Source of the DNA: Liolophura sinensis
Lineage: Eukaryota; Mollusca; Polyplacophora; Chitonida; Chitonidae
Assembly: GCF_032854445.1 (NCBI RefSeq)
Contig: NC_088297.1
Span: 7,739,375 to 7,803,374, forward strand
Direction of reading: 5' to 3'
Length of the DNA: 64,000 nucleotides
A model generated the notes under the pieces. The model saw only the letters and a list, made by a program, of their open reading frames with translations. It did no database searches and was not told where the DNA came from. This document shows positions 25,118 to 37,528 of this stretch, piece after piece. Within the stretch, counting starts at the first letter, position 1. Each line of letters starts with the position of its first letter. The position numbers and the translations under genes were made by a program.

Positions 25118-25542
25118 TCACAATGACTGAGTATCGGAACACCGGATCCTGTCTCTAAACGCTGCCCGACTAGAGATGAACAAGGGAGAAGACGTGATCA
25201 AGTGCTGATAGTTCTGTTGCCTTAGATAACGACATATCCCGTCTCGGAGATTGGCGATAGTTTTCGGTCGGTAATCTCCCCTTGCACCCTGGCGGCGAAC
25301 GTTGGTGAAGAAGTCCGTCAGATAGCTGTCCAGCTCTATGGGCGGTATATCCTGAATATTCCTGGTTTCCGACACAGTTCTCTGTGCCAACCACCTCTGC
25401 AGCACTTTAACGGCACATAAGGTGTTCCGCATCACCTGTAATTTTGATGCCGTATTTTCCACAGCGGGTAATGCACGAATTTGTCCGGGCAACCTGTCAT
25501 TCCTAGAGGACATCATGCTGGTAAAATCTGCCCTCCAAATGT
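25118..25542 (-). CDS. Cassette M24
   Basis: Acceptor CTCTCTTTCACAG, then 140 codons. Linker of about 40 residues. Domain: LQRWLAQR, IPPIELDSYLTDFF, VRRQGARGDYRPKTI, NYQHLI and AFRDR. The turn before DYRP carries an insertion (QGARG in place of the usual KDG), and GYP is NYQ. With M23 it forms a distinct pair. Confidence 0.85.
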
Positions 25543-26236
25543 CTGTGAAAGAGAGTAAACTAAGATATACACTTTCGCTGGAAAGTAGTTTTTACTGATA
25601 GCTGCATTAATTTGTCAGTGCATTCATAAATTTATATCTCGGGTCGATATTCGTCATTTCCTTTGTTCAATCCAACAGATGGCGATAAAATGCTCCTTCT
25701 ATCTGCAGTCAGACAGTGAATCATGTCGGTCCACCGCAAGTCAGTGACGATACAAAAAATGTTTGTCCCATGTACAGAATATACAAAAAAAAACATACGC
25801 AAGTAACTGAGCGACATATTATGCCTCAATTATGCCAGACTGCCTAAATCAAATCAAATCAATCACTGAACGTAACATTATCTTCACTGTTTACGTCACG
25901 GTAGCCTATGGCTTGACGCTTAGATTTACTGCACTTACATGTTCCTGCTTTACGCCACAAACCACATTTTAAATTCAGTCGTCATAGGTAGCAAACACCT
26001 TAGGTAATCTCATGTATAGTATACACACTAGTTCCATGGTGTCCAACTAAAGGCACAAACTATTGCGTTCTCACTGCCAAACAAAGCGGTAGCTTGATCA
26101 TTTTCACCTACCTCTTGAACTACTACCCATGCGTCTTGTCACTCGACTTTCGCTTTCAGGTTCACACTAGATTTTGTTTTGTTCGGTTTATAATCAATTT
26201 GCATACGAACAGGGCACATTTGTTTTCGCACGAACT
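25543..26236. other. Intron interval M23 to M24
   Basis: Nothing recognised. Confidence 0.4.
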
Positions 26237-26682
26237 TCAACACGACGGGTTCATCTCTTGCGCACCATAATTCCATGATCTTATGCGCTCCATAAAAGCA
26301 AGCGTGCTCTTGTGAAACAAAGGTGAACGTGTTATGGCTATCTGATAGTTGTGCTGCTTCAGATAGCGACCAATCCCGTACCGCAGGCTCTTCATGGCGT
26401 GCGGCCGGTAGTCTGTTCCGGTGTCATTCCTTCGAACTGTCATGTAGAATTCGGCTAAGTACGCGTCCAGTTCCTCAGGAGGGATATCTTCCGGGGCTCT
26501 GTTCTCGACGACTGGCCTTTGAAGCAACCACCGCCGCAAAGTACGGATAGAACTGGTCGTGTTCCATTCTTGTTGTCGACTTTCGACCGTCGCTTTCGGC
26601 CGCTGTTGTACAGGCAGCCGTGGTAAGTGCTCATCAGCAAAGCTGGACACATTGGAAATACCCTGAATTGCCGACGCCCATT
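26237..26682 (-). CDS. Cassette M23
   Basis: Acceptor CTTTATTCAGCAG, then 147 codons. Linker of about 50 residues. Domain: LRRWLLQR, IPPEELDAYLAEFY, VRRNDTGTDYRPHAM, NYQIAI and AFMER. It has a turn insertion like M24, and FY replaces FF. Tail is short. Confidence 0.85.
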
Positions 26683-28191
26683 CTGCTGAATAAAGATACA
26701 ATGTTTTGAGAACGTAATAAAAAAGACTGTGCCGGTAATACAGTCAAGGATCTTATGTTCAGAATAATTGACAACGGGCAGGTGGTCTAAATGATCCTTC
26801 CGTTGTGGCTGTAAATACCAATCATTCATTCCTGAATAATTCCGATCATCATATATTTTGGTTTTCGTTCGAAATGTAACATGATCAACCAATGTTATGG
26901 ACTGCCAATGACAGAAAAATTTCTATATATGTACATGGGCAAAACTGTTTTTTTAAGTCTCACTTCCAGAAATAACCCGTGAAAATTGCGAGAACAGCAA
27001 GACGACCACATGTCATAACGGAATGAATCCCCGTGGCCTCCTTGACTTCATAGGCTCGCAAGAGAAAGTTTATTCAATACATACATATGTAAGAACATTT
27101 TTTTTAACATTAGCGTGACACTGAGTTCAGTGTGAGCGCGCGCGAGTCTATCCGTGTGTGGTAGTGTGTTCAGCGAGTGTGACTGTGTTTTGCGTGTGAA
27201 GAGGTGTTCTGTGTGTGACGGGGTGTTCTGCGTGTGTGCCTATGGTCTGTGCTTGTGCACGTTTTCTCCGTGTGTCACCGTGTGATTTGTGTTTGTAACG
27301 GTGTGCTCTCGCGCGTGTGTTACAGTGATACTTGGAACGCCCTTTATGGGCTACGAATGGTATACGAATGTCGGTTATATTCTGTGTTTTTTCAACGGTG
27401 TGCTGTTACGCAAATAAAATCGGCACGTATAAATCATTGCTGGCGGGTAATTGGAGAAAACATGTACACGTACAAAGTAAATCCACGTGCACTGATAGCT
27501 GATTGTGGGTGCCATAGTAATGGAAGGCAAGTCAACTTCAGCGAGCTTCAAGCAAAGCAACTCACTCAGCACTGCAAGTTCTTTTCTTACAATAACTCCG
27601 AGAACATTGAAGGCAGATGGATACATCATTTGACAAAAGATAGAAGTACAGGGAAAATAATACAACAAACATGTTTGCACAAATAACCTCAAAAACACAA
27701 ATTAAACAGGCATAACAAAAAAAAAACACTAGTGAAACATTTAACAATGGGTTTCAACATAACTGGGGGGGGGGGGGGGGGTGTTAAACATAGTTTTCTT
27801 TTGATATTCAATAAGGCACATAATGACAACGGGTCCATGCACCATATTCCTTTATCATGGTGTAATCACTGTCCAACGCGCTCATCTATTGTACATGCAA
27901 GCGCTGCTACTTCTTTACTTAAACGCACGCATCCATACACGTGTTCTTGTTTGCTTGCACTGGTTCTGATGGAATGTACAGTTTACATACGTGAACATTT
28001 TTTACGTTTTCATTTTCGTGGTGACAGATGTTAAAGTTGATCTTGTTCAAAATTATCAAACATTTTGTAATATTATCGAACACCGAAGCACAATGTATCC
28101 GCCAATGGTTGGACATCATTCGAGAGTGATCAGTGTTAAGCGAACCCATGCATCCTCAGGTTCACGGTCCTGTCGTCTTTAATGGAAAATC
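26683..28191. other. Intron interval M22 to M23
   Basis: Contains a GT-rich minisatellite and a run of 17 G at 27765-27781. The open frames across the GT repeat are composition artefacts. Confidence 0.4.
27120..27335. repeat. GT-rich minisatellite
   Basis: Irregular repeats of gtgtgtg(a/c)cggtgttctgcgtgtg type, about 20-30 bp per unit, diverged. A short plus-strand frame runs through it but has no protein-like features. Confidence 0.6.
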
Positions 28192-28661
28192 TCAACTGGA
28201 AAACGCCTCGGTAGTCTCCGCAGTTTGCACGGTGGCGGCTTCGTTTCCAGATCCACTGTACACAGCCTCTACTTCCATCAGCTTTTGTCTGAAGGCTTGT
28301 TGACTTCTTGCAAACGTTGGTCCCCTGGCGATAGACTCCTGGTAGCCACAGGTTTTCAGGTAGTACACCATGCCCGTCCGCAGAGCCTTCAGGGAGTTAG
28401 GCAAGTAGTCAGTTCCATTCTGCTTCTTCAGAGTTTTAAAAAACATCACTAAATATTCGTCTAGCTTTTCGGGAGGCAATTCCTCCATTCGCCGGTGCTC
28501 ACCGCGCTCTGCCAGCCAGGGGTTAAAGGTCGCCAAGGCCGTGGTCGCCTTTCTGTGCAGTGAGTTTGAGAAGTACGCTACATGGTCTTCCTCTACGCTA
28601 CCTTCATTTAATGCGACCACGTAACCTCGTCTCCCCTCCAACATGGGATAATGCCCGGATG
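28192..28661 (-). CDS. Cassette M22
   Basis: Acceptor ATCTTACTTTCAG, then 155 codons. Linker of about 45 residues. Domain: FNPWLAER, LPPEKLDEYLVMFF, LKKQNGTDYLPNSL, CGYQESI and AFRQK. Tail of about 25 residues rich in Glu, Ala and Thr. YLPNSLKALRTG links it to M18-M20. Confidence 0.85.
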
Positions 28662-31210
28662 CTGAAAGTAAGATAAAGTTCTCTTGGTTCAATCTGAGCA
28701 AATGCCATATTTTCGAGCTTCTGGAGTAAAGGAACATAACCTACGTCATTCAGATACATGTATTTCCTAAATAAACGTAACCTACATCTACATACGTGGC
28801 AAATAAAACTGTATATTCTTATACATAAGGCAAATAACAAACATGTTAAAAGCATGTTTACCTGGGCAAATAATTTTAAACGTTACATAACCGAAACATT
28901 ACTATGTCATCGCAGATAATGTGAACAGCCAAAATCGAAAGCATAAAACAGCCCATGTGACTGGTGATGATGCTTAACCTTGAAGACAACTAAGTGTTGA
29001 CTAAGTACAGCCCAATGGCTGTGAAATGGGTCTATTGCTCTTTTTCTCTTTTTATTTTTCTTATAACTAATGACCAGTTACGACCTGCTAGTGCAATTTG
29101 TTTATCAACCCACAAAGGACCTATCAGTTATTCTATCTGTTATGGAGATCCTGGCCCCACCTCATTATGACATGACTTTAAATAAAATGCATTGCACCAG
29201 AACCATTTATATTTGTTTAGTTAGTGTGAGCAAAAAAAAAAAACACATTATTTGAACCGCTGCTTTATGTGGCAACATATCAAGGCAACGTGTAGTAACA
29301 CAATATATGTTTTAGTCCTTAGATTGTATAGTTGTATCTGAACAGTACAAGTATGAAAGGAAACATAAAATACATGTATAATACGTCAACCTTGATTTTT
29401 TTATCTTTTCAGGATTATATCCAAATGTTCATCACATATATCAAACGGAATTAACAGCTCATTCCACAATTTAACAGATAACTTCTTCAATGAACCATGA
29501 AAATCTTTGTATAATAGGTCTGTTGGCATTCCTGCAGCTAGGAATATCAACTATTGGGTAGTAACCAAAAGGGTCAAGCAGTGCAACAAAAAATAATTTT
29601 CAGAGGTGGTACGGAACTCCCTACTTTTCTAAGAGAGGGAGTACCCGGTAAGTCTACCTAAGTCCACAAGTTTTGAAATACTCAACACTTCATTATTTTG
29701 AGACCCCAGCAATACACCTGGAAAGTGTGAAGATGATTGACTGAAGGCGGTTGAGAAAATCGAAAGACATGTGCATATGCCTACATAGAGACCTACCGGT
29801 ACAGAGATTCTTGTAATTACACAAAGGGCTAAAAGTAGGTGTATGTACATGTCGATTGCCCAGAATTTACGATTGTCAAAACATTCTAGAATAAATTAAT
29901 TCCTTCAGCTCTTCCTCACGAGGAATGAATCTGAATGACGCTCATCCAAATGTAGGCCTATATGCGGAGAACACTAGCTCTTGTCGTGATCGTTGAATTT
30001 CATTGAATTAGCTGAACTTTCCTCACTAAATCATCGATACATGTACAGGTCGGAAACTGGACCCTCGATCACACTTTAACATAGCACATATAACTGACGA
30101 TCGGTGTAGAATTAAAACCATACAATGGAGGCCATATTAAGATGACTTAATGCAATACACACTCAGTATCAGAACTTGCTGTATAGTAACCCAAACGGCC
30201 ATTTTTCAGCCCTTGCTACATCTTCTTCATGGCAAACATGTCACAAAGTGACAATCCATGTTTAGAAAAAGCGGTTTGTCACATGTCACAATTGCATGTT
30301 TTATTTTCATTCGACTAGTCAAACTCTACGGCTCGATTCTACAATCGCATTGTGCAACGCAGCTTTACATAACGGTTGTCAACTTTACGTGTGGAGGAGA
30401 TAACTGCAGTGCATCAACGGCCTTTTGTCAGTTATTTACGGACGTCCACACATGTGACATAAAGAAATGCACACCATATTGGTAAAGTAAGCCATCTTTG
30501 GCGACACTAGCTTCATTACTGTCACCAACCACCCACGAACAGGAGAATTTCTGTTGGTTCTACTTCTATTCGCAAGAGATAATTATAAGAGCTACTCTCT
30601 GGGAGAGATTGCCATAAGAACTACATCGACGCGACAATTCCTGTAGCAACCATATGGCTGACGTTTCAAATGTAAGCCGTAACTCACATCTAGTACAGCT
30701 CTCACTATTCACTCGTTATTCTTCTGTATATTCGCCACTTAATCCCGCGCCTAGCAATGAAAAAAGGCATGTGGACATCGCCATACCGCATTACCACTTT
30801 TATTGAAAGAATTCTGAAATATACAAGATGAATTCAACGTTTACTCACGTTTTAACAAACATTAAGTTCATAAAATATAAACACCATGGAATTAAGTGTG
30901 TAATGAAATAAATCCTCATAGCATGGGCACCTATTTCAATATTAACTTTTGTCTGGGTTAAATGTAATCTGAGAAAAGTCATCATAATCATCGTAGATCC
31001 CACGTCAGGGAATATGCCACATGAAATGAAAATATTTTCATTTATGTACTGAGAATAGAGCAATCCGAACACGTGAATGTCCTGGAGTAAGTACTGGTAT
31101 CAATACGGGTTAGCACGCTATCGCCTCATATACCGATGGCTATGAATAACGCATAATAAACGTAGACCATATCTACATGTTCACGTAGAAACCAAGGACT
31201 CATATATTGT
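28662..31210. other. Intron interval upstream of M22
   Basis: About 2.5 kb, AT-rich. No gene or recognisable element is seen. Confidence 0.4.
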
Positions 31211-31535
31211 CTTCACAGGTCTGGCAGATTACCTTGGGAGCTGATCGAATCCTGTCGTCTCAACTTAAACGCGTATCCTCTTCACAGATCCGGGGGATCA
31301 TCTTGAGAGTTGATCAGAACTCGTCGTCTCAACTAAAACGCGTGTCCTCTTAACAGGTCTGGAGGATTACCTTGAGAGTTGATCAGATGCCGTCGTCTCA
31401 ACTAAAACGTGTATCCTCTTCACAGATAGGGGGGATCATCTTGAAAGTTCAACAGAACTCGTCGTCACTGGTCTGGAGGATTACCTTGAGCGTTGATCAG
31501 ATCTCGTCGCCTCAACTTAAACGCGTTTCGACTCC
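31211..31535. repeat. Tandem repeat derived from the 3' end of M21
   Basis: Five units of about 69 bp. The first overlaps the last 70 bases of the M21 coding exon (encoding KLRRRDLINAQGNPPDQ). The others lie downstream as non-coding copies. Odd and even units differ consistently (ggtctgg..gattacctt against gat..ggggatcatctt), so the array grew as a 138-bp dimer. One unit near 31441-31480 is shortened. Confidence 0.8.
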
Positions 31536-31946
31536 GTGAGAACAACGGTGACGTAACAATACAATGCGGGTAATTAGCGGCTTTAAGGTGCAGCTTAATG
31601 CCTTCTCGCAGGGAGTCAAACGACTTAGCAGTGTAGTTCTCTCCATTTCTTTTCTTAGCTACACTGAAAAACTGAGTGAGATGACTGTCTAGCGTGGCAG
31701 GTTCAATTTGTTCCACGGGACGTACTTCATCTTGCTCGTGAACTAGCCATAGCTGAAACGTTTTCACGGCGGATATGGATTTTCTGTAGCCGTACAGAGA
31801 ACGGTCGGGCATGCCGGCCTTGTCCGGACCAGAAGCAACGGCGTCCTGCCTCCATGGAGACAAGTCAGTGGAAAACTGCAGGGAGCCCTTTTCATACTGT
31901 CCGAAATGGCGGTGAATTGACGCACGGTCGTCGCTCAAACAGCGTT
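31465..31946 (-). CDS. Cassette M21
   Basis: Acceptor TTCGGTTTTGCTTCAG, then 159 codons to TGA. Linker of about 60 residues. Domain: FQLWLVHE, IEPATLDSHLTQFF, AKKRNGENYTAKSF, NYPHCI and AFKLR. YTAKSFDSLREG is intermediate between M18-M22 and M25-M29. Its 3' coding end is the parent of a downstream tandem repeat, so this C-terminus may be unstable in the population. Confidence 0.85.
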
Positions 31947-33294
31947 CTGAAGCAAAACCGAAATGGAGGAAGTTGTACAAGATTACATCACAGGAGCCCG
32001 AAAAGAATGTAACGAATGAGAGAGATGTTCAGTTGCGCAGATGAGGGATAGAGTTAAAATGATGCGTGATCACGCTTCTAAGCATTATTTTATCGTCAAA
32101 CTGAGCACGTTTATCTAAAAACGTGCAAATGTCACTGCTACGTTCGAGTTCGCCTTGCATGAATCTCACACCTAAATGCACTTAGCAATATATGCAAGTA
32201 CATTTCCCAGATAGAGCGCCTCTAGGGGCCTGTAAACTTAGTTAATTGTCATGGAAGAATGCCCGACAAGCGTATTAAGATGTTTAAACCGCATACTGGG
32301 CGAGGAGTAGATGCGTCTGGAGGCATATTCGATGGTGTAATGTGAACAAAAAAAAATTTCAGATGACCTTTATTTTTTTCTTTTAGAACAATGCCATGTC
32401 ATTTCGCACCCATTATTTAAGAGATTATAAAACAGGAGGGACCACGACATTCCTACCTGCTCACGCTATGTTGGCCTATCGATTCATTGTCTGCTAGTGA
32501 GTTTCATCTGTAGGCGTTTCCGGTACTAAATCCTGACGATCAGTAACGCACGCTTCGATTCTTTGTGTCAGAATCAAATTAACACCCCAGTAATCCATTC
32601 ATTCACAGTTGTAAACAGCACATAGGAGAATGCCACATCCATCTCCCACATCCACATACAATTTCCAACATTGTCTGTACACCACTTACGACATGGATTT
32701 TTAAACAAAAAAAACATACAAGCAATCATAATAGTTCAGTTCCAGGAGACCAGTTCGTAACTGGCTTGTAAATAGAGGAAAGTAGTATGAATACAAGTAG
32801 GCTACAATATATGTTAAAGTTGCCATTCTAGCCGGATTCAATAACAGACACGGACTGCTCCCTTCAGTGGGAAGTACAAATCCATTTAAGCTAATGTAGT
32901 TTGTGATAAGCACATAAACTACAATCATCATTACATTCATGTGAAATCTCCAACTGAAGTCAAATCAAAAAACAAACGCATACAGGGGAGTTCTTGTGGA
33001 ATCTGCGTCTGTTTAAATTGCAGTTAATATCGCTGCATTTTTAAAATTTTGCTTAAGCCATGGTGCTTGGGGCGTGTATATTGCTACTAATTATGCATAT
33101 ACATTAACAGTTAGAATAAAACCCTCACTAAGGTAAACTGACGAGGCCGTATTTCACCGGTTTCGTGTGACTATTTGCCAGCCATCACTCTGCTGTCGTC
33201 GCTGCTCTGGTTTTACTCTCTATGCTGAATGTCTTTAATTATATTATGTAAGAGAAGTACATCCAGTTACGCATCGCTAAACTTTTATTATCCA
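31947..33294. other. Intron interval M20 to M21
   Basis: No gene is recognised. A minus-strand AATAAA lies at 33284-33289 immediately after the M20 stop. Confidence 0.4.
33284..33289 (-). promoter_or_regulatory. Candidate polyadenylation signal of M20
   Basis: AATAAA on the minus strand begins five bases after the M20 stop codon (33295-33297). If used, the 3' UTR of this isoform would be only about 20-30 nt. This is unusual and untested. Confidence 0.4.
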
Positions 33295-33803
33295 CTATTT
33301 TGATATGCCCGGTGTAGAAACCTCACTAGGTGGTGCAAGTTGTATGTTTTCAACTGGTTCTCCTGCACTATGACTCGAAGACAAGGAGATTTCCCTGAAA
33401 CGTTTCCGAAACGCTGTCACCGACTTCGGAAAAGATGTCATTTCGCTTAGCATGTAGTCACGCCCAGTTTCTTGAAAGAAATGTATCAGTCCCGTTCGCA
33501 GTGAGCGATACGAGTTGGGCAAGTATTCTTTTCCGTCCAGTTTCTTCACGGAAGCGAAAAATTCTGCCAAAATATCGTCCAGCTCATGCACGGGAATGGA
33601 AGCAAGGTCAAGGTTCATGTCGTACCCCTTGGTGTGCAGCCAGCTCATCAGGATACGAACGGAAGTAGTGGATTTACGCACAGAGTTGTAGGATATGGAG
33701 GGTTTAGGAGACACATCCGCCTTACCGAAGGCAGACCTGGTACCAGAAGGTGACGCAGATTCGTTTGCCTCCCTGTCCGATGTGTACGTCCTAGGAAAGA
33801 TCT
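33295..33803 (-). CDS. Cassette M20
   Basis: Acceptor CCCTTCTGTTCACAG, then 168 codons. Linker of about 55 residues, Ser-rich. Domain: ILMSWLHT, IPVHELDDILAEFF, VKKLDGKEYLPNSY, TGRDYML and AFRKR. The GYPxSI segment is replaced by GRDYMLSEM, so helix packing or target contact may differ. Tail of about 30 residues rich in Ser and Pro. Confidence 0.85.
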
Positions 33804-34651
33804 CTGTGAACAGAAGGGATTATTTCCTCTTGAGAAAATGTAGTTAATCAGAACACACGCACTTCCGAAACGCAAGTAGTTTACAGAATATGATGGTTAT
33901 ATTTCCCTACCAAACATTCAAAGCTAAACGTAGCAATACTGATATTTGCTTGCAATTGTTCTTGCTGTCTAAACACGACGCAGTTACAGGCTAAACAGTG
34001 ATGCAACTGCTGCCGAAACGATTGTAAATATCACGCTACCGTAATGGTCATTAACACCAGAAACCAGAAATAAAAGACTGAGATTTGATTCAATAAGTAT
34101 CACTTTAAGTGTTGTCGAACCGAAGAGAAAAACAACTGGTCATCAAAATTGAATGTAATAAGAAATTGAGTCACCAGTGAGTTGGATACCCTATGATATC
34201 TATTTTTGTTCTGGTCAGCAACGCACAGCTTGGACCAGTAATTAACCACACTGTTTAGAACTTCATTCATTGTGCAAAACATACATAGTAAATAATAGTT
34301 TAATTCAAAGAAGTTACAACGCATAATTTGCGCGTACTGCACAAAGTTTTTTAGTTCTAGGCCACTGACGTCCAAAACACTGCATTTAACATCGCTGCAT
34401 TTTTTTTTCACCTCATTCCTGCTTTAAACATGTTGCTGGAAGGCGTGTGATTTGCTACTATCTAAGCATTTTCATGAACACTTTGATTAAAGCCCTTACT
34501 GAGGTATATTGAAAAGGAGACGGACTTCACCGCTTCACATCTGGTCATTTGCTAACTATCACACCGCTTTGGCTTTACTCTCTTTTATATTCATCTCTGA
34601 TGATATCTGTTGCTCAAGCTGTGCCTTGTGCACATGTAACACATACATATG
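33804..34651. other. Intron interval M19 to M20
   Basis: Nothing recognised. Confidence 0.4.
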
Positions 34652-35064
34652 TTAAAATTCTGCATCTGAAACGGAATCAAAAGCGACGCCGTTGGCCTTT
34701 CTTTTCCGGAAAGCACTTTGGCTCTTTGTGAACAATGGAGAGGTAGTTATGGAGTGTTGGTAACCATTGTCTAATAAATAGTGCATGATGCCCGTGCGAA
34801 TTGCCCGCAGAGAATTGTGTAAATACTCTGTTCCGTCCTGTTTTCGACTCGTCAAGAAAAACGCCGTGAGGTAGGTGTCAAGTTCAGCGGGTGGAATGTC
34901 CAAAAGTGGGCGGGCTTCGCGCCATGGTTCTCTGGTGAGCCACGTCTCCAATGTCCTCAGTGCGCTGCCACAGTTCTTCAAGGTCGACATCGAGTCGGGT
35001 TTTCTGAGGTCTACCCCGGCAATGCATTCCTGAACCCAAACTTGCTGTTGTAGACTTGTCCCGT
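34652..35064 (-). CDS. Cassette M19
   Basis: Acceptor CTTTTCTTACTGACAG, then 136 codons. Linker of about 35 residues, open from the acceptor although the first ATG lies well inside. Domain: LETWLTRE, IPPAELDTYLTAFF, SRKQDGTEYLHNSL, NGYQHSI and AFRKR. Short tail. Confidence 0.85.
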
Positions 35065-36318
35065 CTGTCAGTAAGAAAAGTAATAATTTGTGTGAGAACC
35101 TAATCTTAAGATATTTTCTCGAGCAGTACCGGACTGGGTTCTTTACCAGTATGTGTTGTGAAGAACTGTGACGTCAGCGTAAATGTATACAGTACATGTA
35201 AGGTGAAATACCTAGAGTCTTACGTGGTTGATCAAACAATATAGCCAGACATTTCCTATTATACGTGATATAACAGAAGAATACGATTCTTTCCTCCAGA
35301 ACTGGAATTTATTCTTAACAACCATGACAATAATTTGATAAGAGAATCTGGCACATTGGTTTGATGTTTCTTTACTAACAATAGCAGCATTTTTCCCTGA
35401 GACTTTCACAATACATAACATCACCAGGAGAAAATCGGTAATATTATCTAAGACTTTGAACGACTGATCCTCGTTTCAGACGTATGAAAATGCGCACTTG
35501 GCTCCAAAAAGGTCAAGCTCTAAATGTGCCTGGAAAAATACCCATTCCTGTGGCCTCTAATAAAACATCCCAATATAATGATACACAAAGAATAAGACCG
35601 ATTACATAATGATGTTACAATAACACAACTTGTCCACGATCAATACGCCATACAACATAGTACTGAGATACGTGTCAGATAGGAGTTCCGATGGTTACAA
35701 CATTCACCCTTCTTTGAAGGATGGTCGAACTTTATTCCATAATGTTGTTACGCCTTGATGGAAATACAGGCATTTTCTTTCTACTTTCACGTGAAACTTT
35801 TTGTCTTTCTCAAACTTTCACCGTCTTTTGCCAGGGTATAAGACAACAATATCTGTGAAAAAAATCAATGTTTTTTCCAGTCATATATGTAGGTATATAA
35901 TCTTAATTACGCTGGTTCACTTCATTTAGCAAATGAGTCCCAATGTTCTTTAGCTACATCTTCTTGCTAGGTTGTAGCAGAAAATTTGATGTAACTTAAA
36001 AAGTAAAATGCCTTAAATGTTCCCGAGGCAACATCACAAGCCAGTTTCCTTTCTTCATGAATACATATACATGTAAAATACGTTTTTCATATTTATTTCC
36101 GATAAGCTCTAAATCAATATGTATAGCCCACAAAGCATGTACACTGAGAGAGTGAGTGCTTGGGGTTTAACGTCGTACTTAACAATTTTTCATTCATATG
36201 ACGACGAACCCACTGAGAGAGAGGGGCTTCATTATGTCTCTATTATGTTTATGCAAGCCTGTATTAGGTATATGCATGTCTATATTATGATTAAGTTTAA
36301 GATTAAGCAAATTCACAA
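35065..36318. other. Intron interval M18 to M19
   Basis: Contains a very short SINE-B fragment at 36153-36210. No gene is recognised. Confidence 0.4.
36153..36210 (-). mobile_element. SINE-B copy, 58 bp, heavily 5'-truncated
   Basis: Matches the tail end of the SINE at 56194 (tgagtgcttggggtttaacgtcgtac..tcatatgacgacga). It is flanked by the 11-bp duplication cactgagagag at 36142-36152 and 36211-36221. This shows a genuine insertion of only the 3' 58 bp. Confidence 0.8.
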
Positions 36319-36773
36319 TCAGTTTTTCTTGTTACTTGCAGCAAGAGCATGCAGATGTTTTTTCCTGCTTTGATACGCAGCTTGACTTCCCCGGAAAAGA
36401 CTGGACGTAGATATAGCATGAGGGTAGCCCTTCATGGACAGGAAATGTCCAATGGCGGTCCTCAAAGCCTGGAAAGACAGGGGCAGGTAATCCGTGCCGT
36501 CCGCCTTCCTGACAGTCGCGAAGAATTCCGTGAGGTAAACGTCCAGCTCCGCCGGAGAAATCTCATTCACGGACCTTTTCTCACACCGTGGATTCGCCAT
36601 CAGCCAGTTATGTAGAGCTCTAGCCGAGCCCAAGGCGTTTTTCAAGGTAAAGTAAGAGTTTTCCACAGGCTTCTTTGCCTCTAATGAGTCTCCGGATGAG
36701 TCCACGTGGTTCTGCGCATGCCCGGCATTTCGCTCAGAAGGTGGTATCATTCTGCCCCAAGATCCGCCATAAG
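36319..36773 (-). CDS. Cassette M18
   Basis: Acceptor GTTTTCTCATTGCCAG, then 150 codons. Linker of about 48 residues. Domain: LHNWLMAN, ISPAELDVYLTEFF, TVRKADGTDYLPLSF, KGYPHAI and AYQSR. A clean example of the consensus and useful as a reference. Confidence 0.9.
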
Positions 36774-37109
36774 CTGGCAATGAGAAAACACGCCTAATTC
36801 AGATTATGTCTTTCAGATGAAGCAGCGATGTTCTACACACAAGTTCAGAATACCGCCCGCTCTTTAGAACTAAAATATCAGAACTCTCGTTAGCTGATCA
36901 ACGGAGCTAAACTATCTGAACTCACGTTGGTTGTCAGAGGCCCTCTGAGCCTGATTACAACAAATTTACTTAAAGGCTTTACAACTCAATCCCTGATCAG
37001 ACGAGGTCTGAAGTCACAAACACTATATTGCCTAACGAATTGTAGTAAGTCTCCGGAGAGGCATTTCCCTGTAGCTTAACATTTCAACCAGGTTCTTTAA
37101 TTCCAAACA

Positions 37110-37350
37110 CTATATTTATTTATTTGTTTGTTATCTGACTGGGGTACTCCAGAATAATTCCCCCCCCCCCCCCCACCCCGCGAGGCCGCGGGGTTAATTA
37201 GGTATAGAAACCCTGGCAGACAGCGGGGAATACCACTACCCAAGGCGAGTATCAAACAAAGCTCAGCACGTATGGCCTGGGCCAAGCCATCTGGAGCTGG
37301 GCTCGAACCTGGGATCTCACAAGCCATCAGTCAGCGCGACAAGCCAACGC
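37110..37350 (-). mobile_element. tRNA-derived SINE (SINE-C), minus orientation
   Basis: In reverse it has a B-box-like gaggttcgagcccagc type sequence (plus strand gctgggctcgaacctggga) near 37290-37320. A G-rich body with a C15 run at 37160-37174 follows, then an A/T-rich aaataaataaat tail near 37110. Different from SINE-A and SINE-B. No certain target duplication. Confidence 0.55.
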
Positions 37351-37464
37351 TATCAATTCCATGTAGCTTCTCAACGGGGAATTTAGCTTCAAATAATACA
37401 CTAAAACGCTTCCCAATTTAAAATGGTGAAGTGAACAAACGATCCGTGCGTGTTACATGTTAGG

Positions 37465-37528
37465 GGAGGGGGGGGGGGGGGCACAAATTAACGCCAAACT
37501 TTCTTTTAACAAGCCCCCCCCCCCCTAA
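37465..37528. repeat. Inverted homopolymer pair G14 / C12
   Basis: ttagggga followed by 14 G (37468-37481) is mirrored by 12 C followed by taa (37514-37528), with about 32 bases between. The two could form a hairpin. Run length may be unreliable in the assembly. Confidence 0.5.

Noticed and set aside
27234-27686. Plus-strand frame of 150 codons
   Set aside because: Starts inside a GT-rich minisatellite and has no protein-like pattern.
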